Positions 8,243 through 16,970 of a stretch of DNA of 64,000 nt are shown here, in pieces; position 1 is the stretch's first letter, and every line of letters begins with the position of its first letter. A model generated the notes under the pieces. It was not told the DNA's origin. It did no database searches and saw nothing but the letters and a program-made list of their open reading frames with translations. The stretch lies in assembly GCA_017860615.1 (NCBI GenBank), contig JAGDMU010000007.1, forward strand, positions 132,534 through 196,533, written 5' to 3'. A program made the position numbers and the translations under genes. This DNA comes from Pseudomonadota bacterium. Its GTDB lineage: Bacteria; Campylobacterota; Campylobacteria; Campylobacterales; Sulfurospirillaceae.

Positions 8243-9310
8243 TTACTTGAATCTAAGCTCTATACTTCCATCATGGAACACATGGTTGATTTGAGAGTTA
8301 TCAAATGCCGCTACACCAAAGAAATAAGGCTTTTTAAGATCGCTAAACTGGACATCTTGTTCCACATCTTTAGGTGCTGTTGTGACAAGAGCTCTTTTCA
8401 TCACAAGTGTCCACTTACCATCTTTCCACACAGCATTGGTCTCGATATCACCTGCTGAACCATTATGCTTGGTTACAATTGGACCTGGAATTTTATCGCC
8501 TGCTTTAAAGGTATCAACAAAGGGAACTTTGTTCTCATCTTTAATGGAACCTATTGCGTTGTCTTTTGGATCTTTGTTCATGAAGGCAGGTCCTGTTTTG
8601 GCTTCATTGATGTTATTTTTATAGCCACCTTTCTCTTGAGCATCACCTTTTCTACCCCACTCTTTATTGAGCTTTGGATCATTGGTACTGTCCACATATT
8701 GGTCATGTGTTTGGTTAAATGGCAAGCCACCTCTTACCCCTTTCCAGTGCCACATGTCGATCGTCTCACCTGCATTATTGGTGTACTTTCGACCAGCAGA
8801 AGTGTCAGAGAAGCCATTATTCATACCCTCTTTTGTGATATGACAGGCAATCGCACACCCTTTTTTCTCAAAACCTTTGGTGTTGATATTCCAAAAGAGC
8901 GCTGCTTTATCTTCATAGTAGGTATTGTCATGTCCTGTTTGATCAGGAGCTTTTAGCTGTTTCCACGAACCATCTTCTTGTTTGACCCATGGTTGCCTCT
9001 CAACACTGTAGGTTGGATCTTCATATTGGAGTTTGATATAGATATTTTTATCATCATACAGTGATTTCACCACCGCTGTTGATTTCGCCATACCTTTGTA
9101 ACCTTCTGGTTTATAAGGCGTTTCTGTAAGTGGAACAGTAACCTCTTTTGCTTTCGCCCAAGCAGCATCGCCTGCGTCCAGTGTTGCAGGGGTACCTTTG
9201 ACACTCTCTAACTTATAATCAGCCGCAAATGCACTCGATGCTAATAACATCGTACTTGCCATAACAACTGATAGCCCAGCAGTTGAAATTTTGTGTGAAA
9301 ATCCCTTCAT
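8243..9310 (-). CDS. Periplasmic ethylbenzene-dehydrogenase-like heme-binding protein with CxxxCH motif
   Basis: The 355-residue protein has a clear Sec signal peptide ending SSAFA (about 1-29). The mature part resembles the heme-binding domain family related to the gamma subunit of ethylbenzene dehydrogenase (PF09459). A single possible heme c site is GCAIACH (Cys152, Cys156, His157), with three residues between the cysteines instead of two; no ordinary CxxCH is present. ATG at 9310 follows AAGGAG. It heads a likely operon with the membrane cytochrome downstream and is divergent from an OmpR-type regulator. Substrate and partners are not evident. Confidence 0.7.
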   Translation of the reverse strand: MKGFSHKISTAGLSVVMASTMLLASSAFAADYKLESVKGTPATLDAGDAAWAKAKEVTVPLTETPYKPEGYKGMAKSTAVVKSLYDDKNIYIKLQYEDPTYSVERQPWVKQEDGSWKQLKAPDQTGHDNTYYEDKAALFWNINTKGFEKKGCAIACHITKEGMNNGFSDTSAGRKYTNNAGETIDMWHWKGVRGGLPFNQTHDQYVDSTNDPKLNKEWGRKGDAQEKGGYKNNINEAKTGPAFMNKDPKDNAIGSIKDENKVPFVDTFKAGDKIPGPIVTKHNGSAGDIETNAVWKDGKWTLVMKRALVTTAPKDVEQDVQFSDLKKPYFFGVAAFDNSQINHVFHDGSIELRFK

Positions 9311-9367
9311 GAAAACTCCTTTTTGGTAATTGTGAAGTGAAGTATCACATTGTTTTATTTCGTCAAC

Positions 9368-9384
9368 ATTAACGCTTTATTAAT
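9368..9384 (+). promoter_or_regulatory. Possible response-regulator box (11-bp direct repeat)
   Basis: ATTAAC-GCTTT-ATTAAT gives two ATTAA half-sites 11 bp apart in the 107-base gap between the heme protein (minus) and the OmpR-type regulator (plus). This spacing is usual for OmpR/PhoB-family sites. The region is very AT-rich, so chance is a real alternative. Confidence 0.3.
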
Positions 9385-9417
9385 TTTTTTTAATATTTCT
9401 TTAGCTACGATGAAAGC

Positions 9418-10089
9418 ATGAAACTTTTAATCATTGAAGATGACCCAAAAATTATTGCTTTTGTTCAAAAAGGACTCCAAGAGGAGGGCTTTATCGTCGA
9501 TACTGCGGGTGATGGTGAAGAGGGACTTTACCTTGCTGAGCAGTATTCGTATGACCTTCTTATTATTGATTGGATGTTACCAAAACTTGATGGTTTAAAG
9601 ATGTGTGAAAAACTTCGTGAGAAAAAAGACCATACGCCTATTTTGATGCTCACCGCTAAAACCAGTGTGGAAGAACGCATCACAGGGCTTGGCTGTGGAG
9701 CCGATGACTACTTGGTTAAACCTTTTGTCTTTGCTGAACTCGTAGCACGCATACGCTCCTTGCTTCGCCGTTCATCGTATAATTTCAACGAATGCTTGAG
9801 TCTTGACACTCTTGAAGTCAATGTCTCCAAAAGAGTCGTGACACGTTCGCAAAAGCCCATTTCACTCACCTCTAAAGAGTTTGATATCTTGGTTTATCTA
9901 TTGCTCAACCAAAACAATATCATCACTCATACCCAACTGCAAGAGAAAATTTGGGGCATCAATGAGGCAACATCAAGCAATATCATTAACGTTTTTATTC
10001 ACCATTTGCGTCATAAAATCGATATGGAAGGTGAGAAGCCTCTCATTAAAACCATTCGTGGTTCTGGCTATAAAATAGAGTCTTGTTAA
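9418..10089 (+). CDS. OmpR/PhoB-family response regulator
   Basis: The 223-residue protein has an N-terminal receiver with the acidic pair ED at 7-8, phosphoacceptor Asp51 in LLIIDWMLP and Lys in YLVKPF near 101. It has a C-terminal winged helix (about 130-223) with SLTSKEFDILVYLL and IRGSGYKIE. It is paired with the histidine kinase that starts 2 nt after its stop. Position suggests it controls the divergent heme-protein operon at 9310-7523. The input signal is unknown. Confidence 0.9.
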   Translation: MKLLIIEDDPKIIAFVQKGLQEEGFIVDTAGDGEEGLYLAEQYSYDLLIIDWMLPKLDGLKMCEKLREKKDHTPILMLTAKTSVEERITGLGCGADDYLVKPFVFAELVARIRSLLRRSSYNFNECLSLDTLEVNVSKRVVTRSQKPISLTSKEFDILVYLLLNQNNIITHTQLQEKIWGINEATSSNIINVFIHHLRHKIDMEGEKPLIKTIRGSGYKIESC

Positions 10090-10090
10090 G

Positions 10091-11512
10091 ATGGACATTA
10101 TCCTCTTTGTTTACGGTCTCTCCTTTTTTATCTTAGGCGTTTTGGTTCTGTTTGTACGCACCAAAGAGAGTGCTATTTTCTTTGCTCGCAAAATCTGGCT
10201 ACTCGGCGTTTTTGCGCTCCTGCACGCTTTTGTAGAGTGGGTTTTTCTTTACATGTATCTCTACCCCGAGTATGAACCACTTTTAAGCCCGATAAAATTT
10301 ATTTTACTGCTCCTCTCGTACCTCTTTTTATTTGAATTTTCACGTTTTATCGTCCGAGAAAGCTTTAAAGAGGAGAGTTCCAAGCTTCACTTTCTGCACA
10401 CGCTCTATGCCGCACCTGTTATTTACATCATCAGCCTTTCCAGCCTGTTAACCCTGATTTTGATTCATCCTTCCTTAGATGATGCCATTGCTGCCATTCG
10501 TTACACGTACGGCTTTTTTGGCTCCCTATTTTTAGGCATTGGACTGTACTATTATGGGGAATCTCTGAAGAAAAGCGAATACGTCGAACGCCTCAAAATC
10601 TACTTTAAAGTTCCAGGTATTGCCTTTATCTGCTACGCCCTTTTAGCGGGCATTGCTGTCTCACCTACACATTATTTTCCTGGAAACATCATCAATACTG
10701 CATGGTTTTTAGACACCATTGGCATTCCTGTGCAGTTTTTTCGTGCTCTGTGTGCTTTGGTCATCACCATCTGTTCTATCAAAGCATTGCAAATTTTTAG
10801 TGATGAAACGCATCTCAAAATGATAAAATCCATCAAACAGATCAAACGTTTCTCTTCCGATGTCTCCCACGAACTCAAAACGCCCTTAACCGCGATGAAA
10901 GGTGAAATCGAAGTTGCCCTCAAAGAGCCTAGAAGCCAAGAAGAGTACCAAAAGATTTTGTACTCCAATCTTGAAGAGGTCGATACATTGCAAAGCATCG
11001 TCAAAAACCTTTTGATGCTCACCTACCTTGAAAAAGAGTCACTTAAAAATAAATTCACACAACAAAATTTGGACGATGTACTTCTCAAAGCTATCGAAGA
11101 TCTTATCATCGTTGGATCTCAGAAAAACATTATCTTTGAAATGACAGAGCTGGAAAGTGTCACTGTCATCGGTGATGAGATTTTGCTGAAAACAGTTTTT
11201 TCTAACCTCATTGAAAATGCGATCAAATACAGTCCATACCATACCACCATCTTTATTTCACTCACTGCTGCAAATCATATGGCACATTTTCGGATTGAAG
11301 ATGAAGGCAATGGTATTGATGAAGAGAAGCTCAACCTCATCTTTGAGCGCTTTTACCGTGCGGATGACTCACGCTCAAAGCAGATAAAAGGATTTGGACT
11401 GGGATTATCGATTGTTCAGCAGATTGTCGATGTGCATGATGGCAACATTACCGTCAAAAACCGAAAGCCTCAAGGGCTTACAGTGGAAGTAACGCTCCCA
11501 CTAGCTCCCTAA
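10091..11512 (+). CDS. Sensor histidine kinase with multi-helix membrane sensor domain
   Basis: The 473-residue kinase has about seven membrane segments across residues 1-235, with little periplasmic sequence, so the signal may be sensed within or at the membrane. A HisKA domain follows with His260 in SSDVSHELKTPL, then HATPase_c with NLIENAIKY, DEGNGI and GFGLGLSIV. It lies 2 nt after its response regulator. Its 3' end overlaps by 12 nt the convergent C_GCAxxG_C_C gene. Confidence 0.9.
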   Translation: MDIILFVYGLSFFILGVLVLFVRTKESAIFFARKIWLLGVFALLHAFVEWVFLYMYLYPEYEPLLSPIKFILLLLSYLFLFEFSRFIVRESFKEESSKLHFLHTLYAAPVIYIISLSSLLTLILIHPSLDDAIAAIRYTYGFFGSLFLGIGLYYYGESLKKSEYVERLKIYFKVPGIAFICYALLAGIAVSPTHYFPGNIINTAWFLDTIGIPVQFFRALCALVITICSIKALQIFSDETHLKMIKSIKQIKRFSSDVSHELKTPLTAMKGEIEVALKEPRSQEEYQKILYSNLEEVDTLQSIVKNLLMLTYLEKESLKNKFTQQNLDDVLLKAIEDLIIVGSQKNIIFEMTELESVTVIGDEILLKTVFSNLIENAIKYSPYHTTIFISLTAANHMAHFRIEDEGNGIDEEKLNLIFERFYRADDSRSKQIKGFGLGLSIVQQIVDVHDGNITVKNRKPQGLTVEVTLPLAP

Positions 11513-11944
11513 AAGCAGTTCAACCTCTTTTGCAGCATACGCTACATAAAGATCACACTTACACGTTTTGCAATTGCCCTCTTTAAACTTGACACCCGCG
11601 TCAGGCGAAGCAAGGGAAAAACCCAAAAGTGAAGCGCATTCACACGCACCAAAAGCCTCTTCAAAATGGTGTTTGAAAATTTGAACATTCTGATAGAGTG
11701 GATCTTTGGACGCACTCGCATCTTGACGACCTTGAAGCAGTGAAAGTGCCATAACACCACCACTAAAAGCCCCACAAAGCCCCTTTTCTGTGCGTGCCAT
11801 TCCACTGCCAAATCCTGAAGCAATGGCAGGAATGAGCGGTGAATCAATCCCATGTTTTTCAGCGACTGCCTTTAAAACGGCTTCACTGCATACATACCCA
11901 TTTGAAAAAAACTCCAATGCTTTTTGTTCTATGCTGTCATTCAT
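11501..11944 (-). CDS. C_GCAxxG_C_C-family cysteine-rich redox protein
   Basis: Small protein of 147 residues with the family pattern: VCSEAVL, then KGLCGAFSGGVMAL, then ACECASLLGF, then GNCKTCKCDLY near the end. Members are thought to bind metal or flavin-linked redox partners, but functions are poorly defined. A longer frame reaches 12031, but GGAGATTACC directly before the ATG at 11944 and the typical family start favour the shorter form. The longer form would also run 77 nt into the upstream cyclase gene. Confidence 0.75.
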   Translation of the reverse strand: MNDSIEQKALEFFSNGYVCSEAVLKAVAEKHGIDSPLIPAIASGFGSGMARTEKGLCGAFSGGVMALSLLQGRQDASASKDPLYQNVQIFKHHFEEAFGACECASLLGFSLASPDAGVKFKEGNCKTCKCDLYVAYAAKEVELLLGS

Positions 11945-11954
11945 GGTAATCTCC

Positions 11955-13388
11955 TTAAGCAACAACCACTTGATCTTTGCCTGCTTTTTTGGCTTCATAA
12001 AGCGCATTATCAACTTTATAGACCAATCCATCTTGGCTCTCTAAACTGCTGAGTTCTCCTAAGCCTATGCTCACAGTAAGCGGCTTTTGTAACAGCTCCA
12101 TGAGCACTTTATCTTCTCTGATCGCATGGCAAATTTTTTGTGCAATCTCTAAAGCATTTTGATGTGGCACATCGACCAACAGAAGTGCAAACTCTTCACC
12201 GCCCCAACGTGCAATCATATCAGAAGTGCGAAGTTCCACTCTTAAAATTTCAGCCACTCGGATGAGTGCATCATCGCCAATCAGATGACCAAAGGTATCA
12301 TTGACCTCTTTAAAATCATCAATGTCAATGAGTAAAAGTGTGAGCCTACTCACCCCTTTTTTGTAAAGTTTATAGAGTTTTTCAAAGTGCTCATTGAATT
12401 TTCTGCGATTTGCAAGCCCAGTGAGAGCATCTTCACTGGCAAGTTGAACCAGCTGTTTTTGGTAAATATTGATCGTATAAAGGATGATCAATGTCACTAA
12501 AACCGTCACGAAAATCGAGGCAAACAAATTGCTATAAAACGTCTTTTTAAGCTCATCAAGATACTCTTTTTTATTGATCTCAACAAAAAGATGCAGTTTG
12601 AGTTTTTCGATATATTTGGTATTGAGCAGGTATTCGCCGTCTTTGTCTTTATACTCAAATTGGGTCTGCTCACTTTTATAAATAGCCTCTTGGATTTTAT
12701 TTAAGCCTTCAATATTAGCGATATTACCACGTTTATTGAGCCCTTTTGAAAAGAGGGTTAACTCCCCTTTTTGATCCACAAAATAGACATCGTATTTGTA
12801 CTTCGTTTTAAAAGAGCTGAGCATCTCTTCGATATTCAAAAGCCTCACACCCACACCCGTTGCACCGATCATCTCTTTTTTATAATTCATCACTTTGTAG
12901 TTGATAAACATGACCAAAAAATCGCCTAAATTGGCATTGTGATCTAAGTTGATTTCATACGGCTCGCTCTGCTCTTTAAAACGAAAATACCACGCATCAG
13001 CGCTATTTTCCTTATTGATCACATCAATGAGCCCTCTTGGATGGTAATAGTTTTTTGTTTTATCGGAAACCAAAAAGGTGGTAAAGACATCATACTTCTG
13101 CTGAATTTCAGTGAGATAACGCACAATGCCATTCATATCTGTCTCACCTTCCATAATCCAATCACGCAAAAAAGTGTCATTGGACATCAAGGATGAAACT
13201 AAAAGTGGCTCAATCATACGCTGTTGAATCTCCGTATAGATATTGTCAACCGAAAGAGGTAAAGAAGTGTTTTGCAGTTGCGCTTGGGTATCGCGCACAT
13301 TTTTCATGTAATTGATGATGGAGCCTGTAATCGAGACGCCTAAAAGCAACCCTGCTATGATGAGTACAACTTTTGTTTTTAATCGCAT
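11955..13388 (-). CDS. Membrane diguanylate cyclase with extracytoplasmic Cache-like sensor
   Basis: The 477-residue protein has a membrane helix near residues 8-28, a large periplasmic sensor region of about 250 residues resembling a dCache domain, a second helix around 285-305 and a GGDEF domain from about 320. The active-site form is GGEEF in ARWGGEEFALLL. An inhibitory RxxD site (RTSD) lies a few residues before it. It should make cyclic di-GMP in response to an extracellular ligand. Eleven nt separate it from the small cysteine-rich gene downstream. Confidence 0.9.
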   Translation of the reverse strand: MRLKTKVVLIIAGLLLGVSITGSIINYMKNVRDTQAQLQNTSLPLSVDNIYTEIQQRMIEPLLVSSLMSNDTFLRDWIMEGETDMNGIVRYLTEIQQKYDVFTTFLVSDKTKNYYHPRGLIDVINKENSADAWYFRFKEQSEPYEINLDHNANLGDFLVMFINYKVMNYKKEMIGATGVGVRLLNIEEMLSSFKTKYKYDVYFVDQKGELTLFSKGLNKRGNIANIEGLNKIQEAIYKSEQTQFEYKDKDGEYLLNTKYIEKLKLHLFVEINKKEYLDELKKTFYSNLFASIFVTVLVTLIILYTINIYQKQLVQLASEDALTGLANRRKFNEHFEKLYKLYKKGVSRLTLLLIDIDDFKEVNDTFGHLIGDDALIRVAEILRVELRTSDMIARWGGEEFALLLVDVPHQNALEIAQKICHAIREDKVLMELLQKPLTVSIGLGELSSLESQDGLVYKVDNALYEAKKAGKDQVVVA

Positions 13389-13517
13389 TGCTTCTCCTTA
13401 TGAGTGGCGATTATAACACAAAACAGTCGAATGCTTTGTCAAAAAAAATAACCAATCGAATCAATTTTACATAAAAATATTTTTTACTTATTTAAATAAA
13501 TTTATATATTTTTATTA

Positions 13518-13563
13518 AAAGTAAAATAAAAGTTACAAATAAGTTATATACGACTGTTAGAAT
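13518..13563 (+). promoter_or_regulatory. Likely porin promoter with three 11-bp-spaced half-sites
   Basis: AAAGT, AAAGT and TAAGT begin at 13518, 13529 and 13540, exactly 11 bp apart, followed by TAGAAT (13558-13563) as a possible -10 box. This layout resembles OmpR/PhoB-type activation sites overlapping a poor -35 region. The porin gene starts at 13600. Confidence 0.4.
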
Positions 13564-13599
13564 GCTCTGTCTTTCAAATCTTATGTAAGGATAGAAAAA

Positions 13600-14856
13600 A
13601 TGAAATTAATTCAATGTAGCTTGGCGGTCATCATGACAGTTGGTGCATTAACCTCGCTTAATGCTGCGGATACACTTGCCGATGCTTTTAAAAATGGCAA
13701 AGTCAGTGGAGCACTTGAGGCTTGGTACTGGGATAGAGGGTATGCAGGCAGTAAAAGTGCAGATCTCTTCAATACAGGTATCAAACTTTCCTATGAAACT
13801 GCTCCCCTCTATGGTTTTACAGTAGGAGCAACATTCCAGTCTTCGCACTCGCCCTTTGCATCGGAAGAGGCTAAGACCGTTTATAAAGGTGACCAATACG
13901 GACCTGGTGAAGTTTTATCTGAAGCATACTTAGCCTATACCTTTGGAAAAACAACAGCAAAAGTTGGTCGTCAATATATTGCAACGCCTCTTATTGCATC
14001 AAGCCCATCACGAATGATCAAACAATCATTTGAAGGTGCAACCCTTGTTAATAAAGATCTTCCACAAACAATGCTTTTTGCAGGCTACATTGATAAATAC
14101 CAAAATAGAACAGATACCACAGGCAGTGTTGCAGACTTTACCGATAACTTCTGGATCGCCTCTCCTCTTCCTGGTGCCACATCAGCCGTTGCTGGCAATA
14201 CAAAAGCTTGGAATACCCTTGATGGAGATGCTTACAGTTTAATGGCGGTTAACCAATCTATCCCCTATCTTAAACTCACAGGTCAGTGGGTAGGTATTAC
14301 TGATCTTGCAGACATCTATTACGGTGAAATTGCGTTTAGTGGCAAAATGAATAGCTTTAGTTATGGCCTTTCAGGTCAATATGAAGTAACGGACTTTGAC
14401 AATGCAATAAATGCAAATGACTCAGGCTACTATGGTTTAAAAATGAATCTTGGTGTCGGGGCCTTTAATACCTATGTTGCTTACTCCGAAATTGGCGAAG
14501 ACACTACAGCGATTCCTGGTGTTGGTGGCGGACCTTACGGAACAATTTATACAAGCCAAGTCTGGTACACTCCAGGTACCTTTAATGCAGGGACAAAAGC
14601 TTATGCTATCGATGCAAACTATAATTTTAAAGCGTTCGGTCTTCTCGCAGGTATCCGCTATTCTAATGTTGATATTCCTACAGGAAACGGCACTGCTGCC
14701 GCTTATGAAATAGACTACACAACTCTTTATCTCAACTACAAATTTGCAGGCGCCATGAAAGGTCTTGCCATAGATGTAGGCTATGAGGATGGCGATTTTA
14801 GTAAAGCAAATTCAGATACCAGTGAATTTAGAATTAACGTTAATTATAACTTTTAA
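13600..14856 (+). CDS. Outer-membrane porin of the Campylobacterota OprD-like type
   Basis: The 418-residue protein has a Sec signal peptide (cleavage after LNAA near residue 24) and an amphipathic beta-strand pattern through the mature part. It ends in YNF, as expected for BAM substrates with a C-terminal aromatic residue. It should form a channel for small anions or peptides. AAGGATAGAAAAA precedes the ATG. The rhodanese lipoprotein begins 14 nt after its stop codon, suggesting one message and perhaps a shared sulfur substrate. Confidence 0.8.
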   Translation: MKLIQCSLAVIMTVGALTSLNAADTLADAFKNGKVSGALEAWYWDRGYAGSKSADLFNTGIKLSYETAPLYGFTVGATFQSSHSPFASEEAKTVYKGDQYGPGEVLSEAYLAYTFGKTTAKVGRQYIATPLIASSPSRMIKQSFEGATLVNKDLPQTMLFAGYIDKYQNRTDTTGSVADFTDNFWIASPLPGATSAVAGNTKAWNTLDGDAYSLMAVNQSIPYLKLTGQWVGITDLADIYYGEIAFSGKMNSFSYGLSGQYEVTDFDNAINANDSGYYGLKMNLGVGAFNTYVAYSEIGEDTTAIPGVGGGPYGTIYTSQVWYTPGTFNAGTKAYAIDANYNFKAFGLLAGIRYSNVDIPTGNGTAAAYEIDYTTLYLNYKFAGAMKGLAIDVGYEDGDFSKANSDTSEFRINVNYNF

Positions 14857-14870
14857 TGAAAGGACCTACC

Positions 14871-16148
14871 ATGTATAAAAAAATGAGTTTAGCACTTATT
14901 GCAGTAACGTTTTTAATGACAGGTTGTGCAACGGCAACTCAAACATCAACCAAAATTGATTCTTCCATCAAAGCAGAAGATATGCCTTATGATGCAAGCA
15001 AAGTTGATATTGCAAGCCTTAAAGAACCTTTGCCTCGTGTCGTCAAATACCTTGAAGAAAAGAATATTCCTTCCAGTATGCTTGTTGATTATAAGTATGT
15101 TAGAGATGCCATTGGAAATGGTACTCAAAAAGGAGCGAAGGCGCTTTTACTGGATGCACGCCCTACGAAGAGCTACCTTGTTATGCCAGGCATCCCTGCA
15201 AGCCTCAATGTTCCAGGAACTGCGCAAGATGCATTTGACTCAGCGTACCCTCAGATTGAAAAACTTCCTAAAAATCACCCTATATTAGTCCATGGTGGCG
15301 GGTACCAATGTCTTTATGGACCTCGTTTGGTCACCTTTCTTCAAGCGAAAGGATTTACAAATATCAAACTCTATCTAGGCTCAACACCAGAGTATATCCA
15401 ACAGCCTGATGGCTATAAAGATATTACCGTCTACATGGCTAAAGGCATGTTTACGAAAAATGAAGCTGTTTTCCTTGATGCAAGACCTCTTGCGATGTTC
15501 CAAAAAGAGACGATTGTTGGGGCTCATTATATGAATGATACAGAGTTCGAACAACTCAAAGGTCGTTTACCCGCCGATCTTAAAACACCTATTGTCACGT
15601 TTTGTGCAGGACTAGAATGTGAAAAATCACACAATCTTGCGAAAGAACTCAAAAAGATAGGCTATAAAAATGTCAGTACTTTCTCAGGGGGTCTTCCTGC
15701 ATGGAAAGAGTTAAAACTTCCAACCACTGGTGGAGCTAAAGCAGAAGCGCCTAAAATTGCCGTTGCTGATAAATTCTTAGAAGGTGTAAAACTGGGCTTA
15801 GATGAAGGAACGGTTGATGGAGAATGGTACAAAGCAGCCATTCTGAGTGGCAAACTTGCACCGAATATTGCAGTCATTGATGTACGAACACCTTCTGAGT
15901 ACAAAAGTGGGCATCTTCCTAGCGCTCTGAATGTAGAAGCAGGTGATTTAAAAGCTGAAGCATTCTTTGCAAAACTTCCACCAGGTAAAGTGATCGTATT
16001 TAGCTGTGCAACGGGAGGTCGTGCTATGGAAGCATGGATGAAACTTAATAAAGCAAAACTTGCGGGAAAAGCACTGTTCTTTGATGCCAATATCAAATGC
16101 AGTGCCGATGGAAAATGTGATATTAAAGTGAATGAACCATTAGGTTAA
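14871..16148 (+). CDS. Lipoprotein with three rhodanese domains
   Basis: The 425-residue exported protein has a lipobox FLMTGC (Cys19). Three rhodanese-like domains follow. The first has the loop CLYGPR (C-x4-R), the second FCAGLECEKS, which lacks the usual Arg, and the third SCATGGR (C-x4-R). Domains one and three therefore keep a typical sulfur-transfer loop. It probably handles thiosulfate, polysulfide or another sulfane compound in the periplasm. A frame start at 14856 exists, but ATG 14871 has AAAGGA 6 nt upstream. A terminator follows at 16156. Confidence 0.8.
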   Translation: MYKKMSLALIAVTFLMTGCATATQTSTKIDSSIKAEDMPYDASKVDIASLKEPLPRVVKYLEEKNIPSSMLVDYKYVRDAIGNGTQKGAKALLLDARPTKSYLVMPGIPASLNVPGTAQDAFDSAYPQIEKLPKNHPILVHGGGYQCLYGPRLVTFLQAKGFTNIKLYLGSTPEYIQQPDGYKDITVYMAKGMFTKNEAVFLDARPLAMFQKETIVGAHYMNDTEFEQLKGRLPADLKTPIVTFCAGLECEKSHNLAKELKKIGYKNVSTFSGGLPAWKELKLPTTGGAKAEAPKIAVADKFLEGVKLGLDEGTVDGEWYKAAILSGKLAPNIAVIDVRTPSEYKSGHLPSALNVEAGDLKAEAFFAKLPPGKVIVFSCATGGRAMEAWMKLNKAKLAGKALFFDANIKCSADGKCDIKVNEPLG

Positions 16149-16155
16149 CGTATAG

Positions 16156-16186
16156 GTAAGCCTCTTTCAAGAGGCTTACACTTTTT
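16156..16186. terminator. Bidirectional terminator between rhodanese lipoprotein and degenerate regulator
   Basis: GTAAGCCTCTT (16156-16166) and AAGAGGCTTAC (16169-16179) form a strong hairpin followed by CTTTTTT on the plus strand, between convergent genes. Confidence 0.8.
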
Positions 16187-16737
16187 TACTCTGGCTTATC
16201 CCTACAAATATGATAGCCTAAGCCTTTCGTACTTTCAATGAGCTTACTCCCACACTTATCGCGAATACGTTTAATGTGCATCCTCACCGTTGTACAATTA
16301 ACAAATTTTTCATCGGAGAGAATCTCAGCAATCTCTTCAACCGCACAGGATCGACAAATATTTTTCACAAGATATTGGATAATCTTATTCTCTTTTGAGG
16401 TGAGCGTAATGACCAAATTGTTTTTCGAAAGCCGATATTTATTCAGATCATATACAAATTTATTTTTAAGATAAATAATGTTTTCATCGGTATCAAAATG
16501 ACAATGTCTTGCCGATTGAAGAATAATCTTGTTTTCTCGAATCTGTTTGGTGAGCTCCAATGCTTCAAAATCAGGTGCTTCAATCGATAAAATAACGACA
16601 TCATAACTCTTTTTATAGATAGCATCAAAGACCGTTGATGCGTCTTTAAAGACCTCAAATACACATGCAAAAGGGGCAAAATGATGCAAAATTTTTGAGG
16701 TTAAAACCGTATCGTTGAGCAGGAGCAAGATACGCAT
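16186..16737 (-). CDS. OmpR-like regulator with degenerate receiver domain
   Basis: The 183-residue protein has a short, altered receiver-like half (1-90). Where a phosphoacceptor Asp should stand the sequence reads VVILSIEAPD, and the usual acidic pair is replaced by LLLND. The C-terminal half (about 95-183) is a plausible winged helix (LTSKENKIIQYL, STKGLGYHICR). It is therefore unlikely to be controlled by ordinary phosphotransfer. It ends the minus-strand arsenic region, 2 nt after the small thioredoxin gene, so it may be co-expressed with that set. Its target is unknown. Confidence 0.65.
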   Translation of the reverse strand: MRILLLLNDTVLTSKILHHFAPFACVFEVFKDASTVFDAIYKKSYDVVILSIEAPDFEALELTKQIRENKIILQSARHCHFDTDENIIYLKNKFVYDLNKYRLSKNNLVITLTSKENKIIQYLVKNICRSCAVEEIAEILSDEKFVNCTTVRMHIKRIRDKCGSKLIESTKGLGYHICRDKPE

Positions 16738-16739
16738 TT

Positions 16740-16970
16740 TTATCCTAAAAGGGTAACGATTTCATCCACACTTAAAAGCTTACCGCTGCTGAGCACTTTG
16801 CCATCTACCACCAATGCAGGTGTTGATGTCACACCGTACTCCATGATTTTCATAATATCTTCTACTTTTTCAATCTGGGCAAAAATTCCTTTTTGAGCTA
16901 CCGCTTTTTTAGTCGCTTCCGTTAATGCTTGGCATTTTGAGCATCCTGTTCCTAAGACTTCGATTTTCAT
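16740..16970 (-). CDS. Small thioredoxin-like protein (MTH895/redox-active disulfide family)
   Basis: The 76-residue thioredoxin-fold protein has the active site GCSKC at residues 9-13 and the cis-Pro region STPALVV. No signal peptide is present, so it is cytoplasmic. Genes of this family frequently accompany ArsP-like permeases and ArsR regulators. It overlaps the rhodanese gene by 4 nt. It may supply electrons to an arsenic or sulfur reductase; the partner is not known. Confidence 0.8.
   Translation of the reverse strand: MKIEVLGTGCSKCQALTEATKKAVAQKGIFAQIEKVEDIMKIMEYGVTSTPALVVDGKVLSSGKLLSVDEIVTLLG

Noticed and set aside
8465-8956. A 163-residue plus-strand frame opposite the heme protein
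   Set aside because: The minus-strand gene has a signal peptide, ribosome site and heme motif; the opposite frame has none.
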